Assembly: GCA_019359375.1 (NCBI GenBank)
Contig: JAHHHL010000004.1
Span: forward strand, 62,001-126,000
Source: Lyngbya sp. HA4199-MV5
GTDB lineage: Bacteria; Cyanobacteriota; Cyanobacteriia; Leptolyngbyales; Leptolyngbyaceae
DNA length: 64,000 nucleotides
Reading direction: 5' to 3'
Made by a program: the position numbers and the translations under genes. Positions within the stretch are counted from its first letter, which is position 1. Each line of letters starts with the position of its first letter. This document shows positions 10,642-18,388 of the stretch, piece by piece. The notes under the pieces are model-generated. The model was given only the letters and a program-made list of their open reading frames with translations, was not told the origin of the DNA and did no database searches.

Positions 10642-10686
10642 CTAAACTGCAAATGACTAAACTGCAAATGACTAAACTGCAAACTA
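10642..10686 (+). repeat. Three tandem 15-bp repeats before the exporter gene
   Basis: The unit CTAAACTGCAAATGA occurs at 10642, 10657 and 10672 (the third ends in CTA). The array stops just before the ribosome site of the ABC exporter. It may be a recent slippage product or a binding-site array. Confidence 0.6.
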
Positions 10687-10698
10687 CAGGTGAATGAC

Positions 10699-13251
10699 AT
10701 GGTTGCCCAAACAGACGTTTATACGCTCAACCTACCCTGGGATGAACTCCCGTTAAGTCTACTTGCAGACGAACAAAAATTATCTTTTCGTCAGCACGCT
10801 CAAATTAGCCGCCACACAACTGGAGAAGTGCTTTGGTCGAGTCAAACGCCGGGGAGTCAATTACTGCTACTGGCTGGAAATGTGCGACTGGTGCAAGCGA
10901 AAGGAGCCTCAGTCTTGGAACCGGGGAAATCAGTCTTGCTAAAGCCGGGAAGTTGGTTTGGCGATGCGCTTGCACTGGCTGGAGATTGGAGAGCAAGAGC
11001 CGCCAGTAAAGAAGTGGTAGTTGCGTTCTGGCGGTCTGATCTTTGGCAAGAAGCCGCTTCTCCATTGCTGCATGAGGTTTGGGCAGACCTGCGCTGGCGC
11101 TATCAGCCATTCGACCCCCAACTGCCGCATACCGCATCGGGCTACCCCTATATCTTCAATCTCAATAGTGCTGCTGCTTGCCTGACAATGGTGACGCAGC
11201 ACTTCCAAACGCCACTGCCACTCAAACAAGTGCAGCGGCAAGTCCTGGGAGAAACGGCTCAAAATTTGGCGGCGGGAGCAGAGACGATCGGGCTGCAACT
11301 TCATCACGTTCAGCAGGTTAGTTGGGTAGGACTTGATCGGCTTTCGTTTCCAGCGTTGCTCCACTGGCGACAAGAACACTGGGTTGTGGTGTATGAGGTG
11401 AACGGCGATCGCATGGTGATTGCCGACCCGCTCAATCGTCATCAACGGTGTGAGAGTGTGCCGCGTGCGATGGTCGAAGCAGACTGGGATGGGCAACTGT
11501 GGCTGGTGGAACCTGCACCCAAAGCGGAATCGTTTAATCTGCGCTGGTTTATCCCCGCCGTTTGGCGCTACCGCAAGCTGCTAGGCGAAGTGCTGTTAGC
11601 GTCGCTGGTGCTGCAAGTATTGGGATTGGCGACCCCAATGCTAACCCAGGTGATCATTGACAAGGTGATTGTGCATGAGAGCTTGTCAACCCTGCATGTT
11701 GTGGCGATCGCGCTTCTCGGTGTGGGCATGTTTGAAGCCATCCTGGGTGTCATTCGTCTGTTCGTATTTACGCATACAGCTCGGCGGCTCGATCTCAGTT
11801 TGTCGTCGCAACTCTTTCGTCATTTGTTAGAGCTACCCCTGGCTTACTTTGAAGCACGGCGAGTCGGGGATACGGTGGCGCGGGCGCAGGAATTAGAAAA
11901 TATTCGCCAGTTTCTCACGGGCACGGCTTTAACAGTGGTGATTGATGCCGTATTCATGGTGGTCTACCTGGGCTTAATGCTGTTTTACAGTCCCAAATTA
12001 ACCCTGGTCAGTTTGGCGGTGATTCCAGCCCTGGTTGGACTGATGTTGTTCACCACTCCCCTGTTGCGAAGCTGGCTGAATGAGTCCTTTAATCGTCATG
12101 CAGATAGCCAATCCTTTCTAGTAGAAACGGTGTCTGGAATTCATGCCATCAAAGCGCACTCGGCTCAATTGGCAACGCGAGAACGGTGGGAAGGTTTGTT
12201 TGCTCGCTATGTACGGACTAATTTTCGCGCCTCTACGCTATCGAATGTGGATGGTCATGTAGGCGAGTGGTTGACGAATCTTTCAGAATTGATGATTCTC
12301 TGGTTTGGGGCGATGTTGGTGATTGAACATCATTTAACGATCGGTCAGCTAGTCGCGTTTCAAATGCTTTCAGGCAAAGCGATCGCGCCTTTATTACATC
12401 TAGCCCAACTGTGGCAAAGTTTTCAACAAGTGTTACTGTCGGTCGATCGGATTGGTGACATTCTCAACGAAGCGCCAGAAGCCGCCTCCGAAACCGGGTT
12501 AGTGCTACCGCCGCTTCAGGGTCAAGTCAGCTTCGATCAGCTCTTTTTTCGCTATCAGCCAGACCTGGAAGATGTGCTCAAAGGCATTTCGGTTGATCTA
12601 CAACCGGGTATGTTTGTGGGCATTGTGGGGCGCAGTGGTTCTGGTAAAAGCACCCTGTCGAAGCTGATTCAACGCTTATATCACCCGCGATCGGGACGAG
12701 TTTTACTGGATCGGTTTGATATTAAAGGTGCCAATCTCGAATCTCTCCGTCAACAAATTGGCGTGGTCTTACAGGACGATTTTCTCTTTAACGGCACGGT
12801 CTTCGACAATATCACGTTCAACAATCCTGATGTTTCACCCGAACACGTCATTGAGGCGGCAAAGATGGCGGCGGCTCATGACTTTATTTCGGCACTACCC
12901 CAGGGCTATGAAACGTCGATCGGCGAACGCGGCACCGGGCTATCGGGTGGGCAGCGGCAACGACTGGCGTTGGCACGGGTCTTCCTCTCAACGGCACCGC
13001 TTTTAATTCTCGACGAAGCTACCAGCGCTTTAGACAGCGAAACGGAACGCCAGATTCTACAGAATTTGCAGCACGTTCGCAACGGACGCACGGTGTTAAT
13101 GATTACTCACCGCTTTGCACCACTCAAACATGCCGATCGAATTCTTGTACTCGAAAAAGGAGTGCTAATCGAGCAAGGTTCTCATGAGGAACTCTTGCAG
13201 CAAAAAGGTGCCTATGCTGTGCTGCACCAACAGCAGCAAGCAGCCGTTTAA
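10699..13251 (+). CDS. Type I secretion ABC exporter with CNB-like and degenerate C39 domains
   Basis: The ATG at 10699 follows AGGTGA by six bases; a GTG at 10690 is also open. The product is 850 residues. Domains in order: a cyclic-nucleotide-binding-like fold (about 15-125, WFGDALALAGDWRARAAS); a C39-like domain (about 145-275); six membrane helices (about 285-560); an NBD with P-loop GRSGSGKST (from 644), signature LSGGQRQR, Walker B LLILDEATSALD and H-loop ITHR. In the C39 motif the DCGxA segment reads NSAAA, putting Ser157 where the catalytic Cys should be, while His227 (EHWVVVYEV) and Asp243 (IADP) remain. The domain is therefore probably a non-cleaving substrate receptor, as in HlyB. 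It is followed 43 bases later by the subtilase-toxin-like gene and, further on, by HlyD, so it most likely exports that protein across the inner membrane. Confidence 0.88.
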   Translation: MVAQTDVYTLNLPWDELPLSLLADEQKLSFRQHAQISRHTTGEVLWSSQTPGSQLLLLAGNVRLVQAKGASVLEPGKSVLLKPGSWFGDALALAGDWRARAASKEVVVAFWRSDLWQEAASPLLHEVWADLRWRYQPFDPQLPHTASGYPYIFNLNSAAACLTMVTQHFQTPLPLKQVQRQVLGETAQNLAAGAETIGLQLHHVQQVSWVGLDRLSFPALLHWRQEHWVVVYEVNGDRMVIADPLNRHQRCESVPRAMVEADWDGQLWLVEPAPKAESFNLRWFIPAVWRYRKLLGEVLLASLVLQVLGLATPMLTQVIIDKVIVHESLSTLHVVAIALLGVGMFEAILGVIRLFVFTHTARRLDLSLSSQLFRHLLELPLAYFEARRVGDTVARAQELENIRQFLTGTALTVVIDAVFMVVYLGLMLFYSPKLTLVSLAVIPALVGLMLFTTPLLRSWLNESFNRHADSQSFLVETVSGIHAIKAHSAQLATRERWEGLFARYVRTNFRASTLSNVDGHVGEWLTNLSELMILWFGAMLVIEHHLTIGQLVAFQMLSGKAIAPLLHLAQLWQSFQQVLLSVDRIGDILNEAPEAASETGLVLPPLQGQVSFDQLFFRYQPDLEDVLKGISVDLQPGMFVGIVGRSGSGKSTLSKLIQRLYHPRSGRVLLDRFDIKGANLESLRQQIGVVLQDDFLFNGTVFDNITFNNPDVSPEHVIEAAKMAAAHDFISALPQGYETSIGERGTGLSGGQRQRLALARVFLSTAPLLILDEATSALDSETERQILQNLQHVRNGRTVLMITHRFAPLKHADRILVLEKGVLIEQGSHEELLQQKGAYAVLHQQQQAAV

Positions 13252-13294
13252 GTTTTACCGCTCACAATTCACACCTTACATTTGGAGCACAACC

Positions 13295-16120
13295 ATGAAC
13301 CGCAATGCTTACTCTGATCAACAGGCTCATGCCAGTTTTCAACCCCGATCGCCCCAAGCTGCGATCGATCAATCCCAGTTCGGTCAACCTGCCCAGCACA
13401 GCAGTTCTGCCCGCGATCTGGGTGCTAAATGGTTAAACACAGCAAGTGGCTGGTTGGCTGACAAATGGCAAACTGCCCAGGATTTTATGAGTTCAGGAGA
13501 GGCAATCTCACCCGATCAGATGCTTCCGGCTTTAAGAGGCACTGCACCATCGCAATCTCAGACTAATCCAACCAATCAACCCTTAATTGGTGTGATTGAT
13601 TCGGGGTTTGGTGCCAATGAGCATGGTAGCCAAATGGTTGCAGCAATTCAGCAGGAGAATCCGCAGGCAACGATCTGGCAAGGGGATGGGGTGGGTACGG
13701 GCAGAGGGTTAGAGTCGCTCGTTGAGTTTGTCGATGTGGCGAAGGCAACCGGACAGTCGCGAGCAGTGGCGAACCTCAGCTTTGATCTCACTGAAGTGCA
13801 TCCAGATGGCAGCACCTCGACGCGCACTCAACTGACGGCTGAAGAACAAACTGCCTTAGCCTATGCCCGTGACAATGGGGTGCTAGTGGTTGCATCATCC
13901 GGCAATCAAGGTGGTGTCATGTCGGCGTTGGGGCAAGCGTCTCAAGCATCTGACAATCTGATTTTGGTTGGTGCAGCGGATGGGAGCGATCGTGCTGCCT
14001 ATTCCAGCTATGGCAACGGCTTAGATCTGGTTGCAGACGTGGGGACTGCGGGAACATCACTCGCTGCTGCAAAAGTGACGGGTGCGATCGCCAACATCTG
14101 GAACGCCAATCCAGAGTTAAGCAGTCAGCAAGTCAATCAAATTCTTACTACCACTGCCACCGATCTAAAAGCTCCTGGCAGGGATGCTGAAACGGGCGCG
14201 GGTTTGCTGAATGCGACGGGCGCGATCGATCTGGCAACACACACCACTCCTGACGCGATCGTCTTTTCTGGCGCTCAACTGGTTCAGCAGGTGCCTGAAC
14301 CGTTGGCTGGTGCAACCTGGGAAAGTCGGGATGGCACTGTGGCAAGTGAACGAACCAATCGCCCGATTGAAGGTGATGGACCACGAATCTCTGCTCAATC
14401 AGCTTCTGCAAAACGAGTCATGCCAACTCGCCAACTAGCCTCTGCCAACTCCTCTCGCCCTGCTCAATCAACCTCTGGACAAGGAGCTAAACTTTACCGT
14501 CCAGTGGAACGACCAAAATCTCTCACCCCTCCTCGCCCTGCTCCACCAACCACTGCTGCTTCAAACCCACTTAAAGTACGACGAGCCTCTCTTACCGCTC
14601 CGGCACCAAACTCAAGTCTGGACAAGGCAAGGGCGATTCCAGTTCTCGGTGCTGCGGTTGAAGCTGTGAATCCGAACCCCAAAGCCATGGCAAGGGTGGG
14701 AACTGCTGCTTCAAACCCACTTAAAGTACGACGAGCCTCTCTTACTGCTCCGGCACCAAACTCAAGTCTGGACAAGGCAAGGGCGATTCCAGTTCTCGGT
14801 GCTGCGGTTGAAGCTGTGAATCCGAACCCCAAAGCCATGGCAAGGGTAGTTCCGGGTCGTCCCACACCAGGGTTTTGGGATAGGGTAGCAGACGGCGTTT
14901 CACAGTTAACAAGACCCGATGACCGGAGATATCTTCCGGGTCTTGATCATCCAGTTGGACGCTTTATTCAGGACTATAACGTAGGGGTCGGTAAGTTCCT
15001 TTGGGAGACGGGGGCAGGGATAGTTTCGTTGGCAAACAACCCAGCGGTGCAATCATCTATCAACCCTGCCTTAGGAGCGCTAAACCAAGCACTTCGTCCT
15101 CAAGAAACCAACCAGGCATACAAAGATATGGGGGCAGGGTTCGTTTCGTTAGTAAGCAACCCAGCAGTGCAATCTCTCTTTACCCTAGGGGCAGCAGATG
15201 GAATAAACTACGCACTTCGTCCCCAAGAAACCATCCAGGCAAAAGCTGACATGGTTAGACCCTATACCGATGCAATCAATAGTGGTCATCTAGGAGAAGC
15301 AGCGGGTCGGCTTGGTGCAGAAGTTGGAACGCTGTTCGTACCTGGAGGTGGAGCAGTCCGGGGTGCCGCTAGAGTTATTAGTAGAGCAGCAGCCGGTGCC
15401 GCTAGAACTGTACTTCCCCGACCCGCAATCACTGCTCTGCCTTCCAGGCTTGAAATCACTGCTTTGCCTCCCCGACCCGCAATTACTGCTCTGCCTTCCA
15501 AACCCGCAATCACTGCTCTACCTCCCAGGCTTGCAATTGAGGGAAGAACTACAGCCCGCCCTCTTTACGATAGAGGTGTTCGACCTGGACCTGGTCAACG
15601 AGCAGTTACACAAGAGCAGTGGAGACAACAGCGTAGGGATCAACGAGCCAATCAGAGTGCTCAAAGCCTATCTGGACATGGACATGAAAGACACCCATCT
15701 CAGGTGAGCCTTCGACAGTTGAGTGATCGAGTTGAACATGGTTTGCTTCCAAATGGTGAAATTCAGGATAGACTACCAAATCGAGCCACTCGTTTTGATA
15801 GTCCGCAACGTGAATTGGAGGCAGTGGGTCGAGCGAGAGCACAACTCGAGGCTGAAGGGAATGGAAGCCCCGTATTTAGAGTCAGCAGTCAAGGCGAAGT
15901 AAAAGTAACCACCCGCAGAGCTTACACTGTCCCCGGTTCTCGTGATGGTTACGGGCGTGGTGTGGAAGTTCAGCGTGGAGGAAATGACAAACCTCTACCT
16001 AGTCGCTGGGTTCGACGAACAGCTCAGGATCCAAATGCTCGCGTCGTTTTTGAGTATGATTTCATCGCTGGACAATGGAAGGAAATAACCCACTTCCCGA
16101 CAGATAAACCTGTTACTTAG
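13295..16120 (+). CDS. Giant secreted protein: subtilase-like head, repeats, RNase A-like toxin tail
   Basis: The ATG at 13295 has TTGGAG upstream; a frame open from 13184 overlaps the exporter and is less likely. The product is 941 residues. The S8 subtilase-like domain (about 95-310) has Asp102 (GVIDSG), His110 (NEHGSQM), Asn204 (SSGNQGG) and Ser255 (GTSLAAAKV). Asp and His are only 8 residues apart, instead of the usual 30 or more, so a block seems deleted. Two near-identical 50-residue repeats follow (14552-14849), then a region resembling pre-toxin segments (GTLFVPGGGAVRGAARV) and four 9-residue ITALP units. The tail (about 790-941) has HGHERH (His795, 797, 800), Arg812 and a final EITHFP (Thr932, Phe934). 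This matches the bacterial RNase A-type CdiA toxin pattern of HV...L..R and TxYP (inference by eye). It may be an effector exported by the flanking ABC/HlyD system. Confidence 0.72.
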   Translation: MNRNAYSDQQAHASFQPRSPQAAIDQSQFGQPAQHSSSARDLGAKWLNTASGWLADKWQTAQDFMSSGEAISPDQMLPALRGTAPSQSQTNPTNQPLIGVIDSGFGANEHGSQMVAAIQQENPQATIWQGDGVGTGRGLESLVEFVDVAKATGQSRAVANLSFDLTEVHPDGSTSTRTQLTAEEQTALAYARDNGVLVVASSGNQGGVMSALGQASQASDNLILVGAADGSDRAAYSSYGNGLDLVADVGTAGTSLAAAKVTGAIANIWNANPELSSQQVNQILTTTATDLKAPGRDAETGAGLLNATGAIDLATHTTPDAIVFSGAQLVQQVPEPLAGATWESRDGTVASERTNRPIEGDGPRISAQSASAKRVMPTRQLASANSSRPAQSTSGQGAKLYRPVERPKSLTPPRPAPPTTAASNPLKVRRASLTAPAPNSSLDKARAIPVLGAAVEAVNPNPKAMARVGTAASNPLKVRRASLTAPAPNSSLDKARAIPVLGAAVEAVNPNPKAMARVVPGRPTPGFWDRVADGVSQLTRPDDRRYLPGLDHPVGRFIQDYNVGVGKFLWETGAGIVSLANNPAVQSSINPALGALNQALRPQETNQAYKDMGAGFVSLVSNPAVQSLFTLGAADGINYALRPQETIQAKADMVRPYTDAINSGHLGEAAGRLGAEVGTLFVPGGGAVRGAARVISRAAAGAARTVLPRPAITALPSRLEITALPPRPAITALPSKPAITALPPRLAIEGRTTARPLYDRGVRPGPGQRAVTQEQWRQQRRDQRANQSAQSLSGHGHERHPSQVSLRQLSDRVEHGLLPNGEIQDRLPNRATRFDSPQRELEAVGRARAQLEAEGNGSPVFRVSSQGEVKVTTRRAYTVPGSRDGYGRGVEVQRGGNDKPLPSRWVRRTAQDPNARVVFEYDFIAGQWKEITHFPTDKPVT
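14552..14849 (+). repeat. 150-bp in-frame tandem duplication in the secreted protein gene
   Basis: Two copies start at 14552 and 14702 and are almost identical; I see one synonymous C/T difference (CTTACCGC against CTTACTGC). Each encodes 50 residues with NPLKVRRASL and IPVLGAAVEAV. Near identity implies recent duplication or ongoing homogenisation. Confidence 0.85.
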
Positions 16121-16225
16121 AAAGAGCCTAGAAATTGGGTGAAGTAACTGGTCAGGCAAACAGCCTTGTCAAAGTGACTGCGATCGAGTGTCGTTGAAAG
16201 TTGTTATTGAGCATACTCAATCACC

Positions 16226-16792
16226 ATGCTAAAAGTTCTAGAGACAACACCCGATCGCCTCGTCATCAAGGAAAAAAGGAGTACTTTTGATGTTGCGATG
16301 CTAATCGTTTTTCTCTACGTTACTGTCTATTTTCTGTTAATTTCAACCTTGAAAATGTGGACAAAGCTCGGCGTAAATGAGTCTCTTTTAGACTCTATAT
16401 ATCATTCAGCAACTCATCCTCCATTGGTATACCTTACTGGCATAGGTCTACTGCTATTTCCAGCTGCTCTTGTCCCTATGCTGACTTTTGGTTCTTGGTT
16501 GCCAACCAGAACGTTTACCTTCGATCGCAGAACCAATCTTTTAACAATCAAATCTACCTGCCTTCGCTGGCATCACAAGACTGAGTACTCACTTGATGAG
16601 ATTCAAATGATTCGATGGGTTCCGCAGTCAGTTTATGCAGGAAACATGACAATGGTAAACATTGAATTGTTGAAACTCGTTCGTAGAAAACAAAATGGCA
16701 AGATCCATCTCATACCAATCCGTCATACAGCACATTCAGAAACCAACACTGTGGTTAATCTGATTCATGAATTTCTGCTATCCAGGAGTTAG
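16226..16792 (+). CDS. Small membrane protein, unknown; possible immunity protein
   Basis: 188 residues, family not recognised with confidence. Two hydrophobic stretches (about 24-45, AMLIVFLYVTVYFLL; about 70-92, YLTGIGLLLFPAALVPML) suggest two membrane helices, followed by a soluble beta-rich part (RTFTFDRRTNLLTIKS, YSLDEIQMI) that looks like a PH-type membrane protein domain. It lies 105 bases after the toxin-like tail and before the HlyD gene, which is where an immunity gene often sits in polymorphic toxin loci. That link is inference only: similar membrane proteins of unknown role also occur elsewhere in cyanobacteria. The ribosome site is weak. Confidence 0.6.
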   Translation: MLKVLETTPDRLVIKEKRSTFDVAMLIVFLYVTVYFLLISTLKMWTKLGVNESLLDSIYHSATHPPLVYLTGIGLLLFPAALVPMLTFGSWLPTRTFTFDRRTNLLTIKSTCLRWHHKTEYSLDEIQMIRWVPQSVYAGNMTMVNIELLKLVRRKQNGKIHLIPIRHTAHSETNTVVNLIHEFLLSRS

Positions 16793-17041
16793 TTTGTAAA
16801 CTTCGACGATTAGCCTCAAATTCCCAGGATTCCAGTTCAGCAATGCATTCATTGCATTCAAAGCCCCATTAATTGAGTTCAGATTAACAGATTTCAAGCT
16901 TGAGATCTCAATAATCGCGTTCCGCGCACCATTTTTTCAGATCGAACAGCAACAATTACATCAATCACCTCAGCTTCCAGACTCAGATCTCAAACGATCG
17001 AGTTCAAGCTGCCGATCAAGCCACTTCAGGAGAGAGGCATC

Positions 17042-18370
17042 ATGAAAACACCATCACTATCCGTGCAACGACAGCAAACTAAAATTCAATTTGCGAATGC
17101 TCAAGATTACCTCAACTATGAATTAGGCAACGCTCAACGTCGATTGCCGCCTGTATATATTCGGCTGCTTGGCTTTAGCATCTGTGCCCTTATCGGGGGC
17201 ACGATCGCCTGGGCAACCTTCAGCAAAGTCGATGAAGTCGCCACAGCTCCCGGACAGGTGATTCCTGCCTCTCAGGTGCAGCCCATGCGATCGCTTGCCA
17301 GTGGTCTCTTGCGCGAAATCAACGTCACCGAAGGTAAGCATGTGCAAAAAGGTGATGTTTTAGTGCAGCTTGACCCAACCATTTCTCAGTCTGAAGTCGA
17401 TCGGCTTGAAAAACTTTCCCATCAAAGCCGCGATACCCTGGCACGCTTGCAAGCCGAACGCACTGGCAGCTCCCAAGCTGGAAGCTTATTACAAAATCAA
17501 CTGTTAGCTGCTCGACTGCGAGAGTTTCGCGATCGTCAAGCTGCTGCGGAAGCCGAAGCTAGTCGTCAGTTAAGCCTGATCAAAACAGCACAGGTGCAAA
17601 AAACGCGGCTACAGTCTGACCTGGCACATGCTAGCGCCAAAACTCAGGCGTACCAATCATTGCAACAGGCAGGAGCCGTGCCCCGCTTTGACTATTTCGA
17701 TTCCCAGAACAAAGTGGATTCGTTGCAAAAGGAGATTGCGGTACAGGAACAGGCGATCGAACAAGCAAGGCAGGCACATCAAGGTGCAATCAAGAATGTA
17801 ACGCGACTAAAAGCGGAACGGCAAAGCGAAATCTTGACCCAAATTGACAAACAACAGCAAGAACTCACCGACCTTGATGGCAAACTGACGCAAGCACAGG
17901 CGCAACACAAGCACGGTACAGTTCGCGCTGGGGTGACAGGCACCGTCTACAACATCAAAGTCAGCAAAACCGGATCTACAGTGCAACCGGGCGATGAAGT
18001 GCTGTCGATCGTGCCCGATGGTGAAGAACTCATTCTCGAAGCGAACGTGCAAAATCAGGATGTGGGTTTTGTACGATCGGACATGAGAGTGAAAGTCAAA
18101 CTGGCAACCTTTCCCTATCAGGAGTTTGGCATGATTGAAGGAACTGTTAGCAAAGTCAGTCCCAATGCGGTGAATCAGCCAAACGTGGGGTTAGTCTTTC
18201 CGGTACAGGTGCGCCTCAAGCAGCGATCGGTGAAAACCCACGATCGCGAAGTGCTACTCTCTCCGGGTATGGCAGCAACCGCAGAAATCGTCACCCGTCA
18301 GAAAACCGTGATGAGCTTCTTGTTAGATCCCATCACTGCCAGTTGGGATCGTGCTTTCTCAGTGAGATGA
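17042..18370 (+). CDS. HlyD-family membrane fusion protein of type I secretion
   Basis: 442 residues with a strong ribosome site (AGGAGAGAGG) upstream. A cytoplasmic N terminus is followed by one membrane helix (about 40-60), then the biotinyl-lipoyl-like half motif (GQVIPASQVQPMRS, VTEGKHVQKGDVLVQLDP), a long alpha-helical hairpin (about 110-290, rich in Gln and Ala), the second lipoyl half (VRAGVTGTVYNIKV) and a beta-barrel region. This is the periplasmic adaptor that links an ABC exporter to an outer-membrane TolC-like channel. It closes the cassette begun by the exporter at 10699; no TolC gene is in the window. It ends 18 bases from the convergent kinase gene. Confidence 0.9.
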   Translation: MKTPSLSVQRQQTKIQFANAQDYLNYELGNAQRRLPPVYIRLLGFSICALIGGTIAWATFSKVDEVATAPGQVIPASQVQPMRSLASGLLREINVTEGKHVQKGDVLVQLDPTISQSEVDRLEKLSHQSRDTLARLQAERTGSSQAGSLLQNQLLAARLREFRDRQAAAEAEASRQLSLIKTAQVQKTRLQSDLAHASAKTQAYQSLQQAGAVPRFDYFDSQNKVDSLQKEIAVQEQAIEQARQAHQGAIKNVTRLKAERQSEILTQIDKQQQELTDLDGKLTQAQAQHKHGTVRAGVTGTVYNIKVSKTGSTVQPGDEVLSIVPDGEELILEANVQNQDVGFVRSDMRVKVKLATFPYQEFGMIEGTVSKVSPNAVNQPNVGLVFPVQVRLKQRSVKTHDREVLLSPGMAATAEIVTRQKTVMSFLLDPITASWDRAFSVR

Positions 18371-18388
18371 GGCTATGCAGCGGTAGCC

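Larger units (their letters stand above)
10224..10698. other. 475-bp gap before the secretion cassette
   Basis: No credible gene was seen. It holds a hairpin-embedded ribosome site with a 10-codon ORF (10463-10511) and three tandem 15-mers just before the exporter start. A palindrome-like CTTAAGCTTTAAGC tract lies near 10418. The promoter of the cassette is expected here but I could not place it confidently. Confidence 0.5.

Noticed and set aside
13184-13294. N-terminal extension of the secreted protein from 13184
   Set aside because: It overlaps the exporter end in another frame, is Cys/Lys-rich without homology, and a good ribosome site precedes the ATG at 13295.
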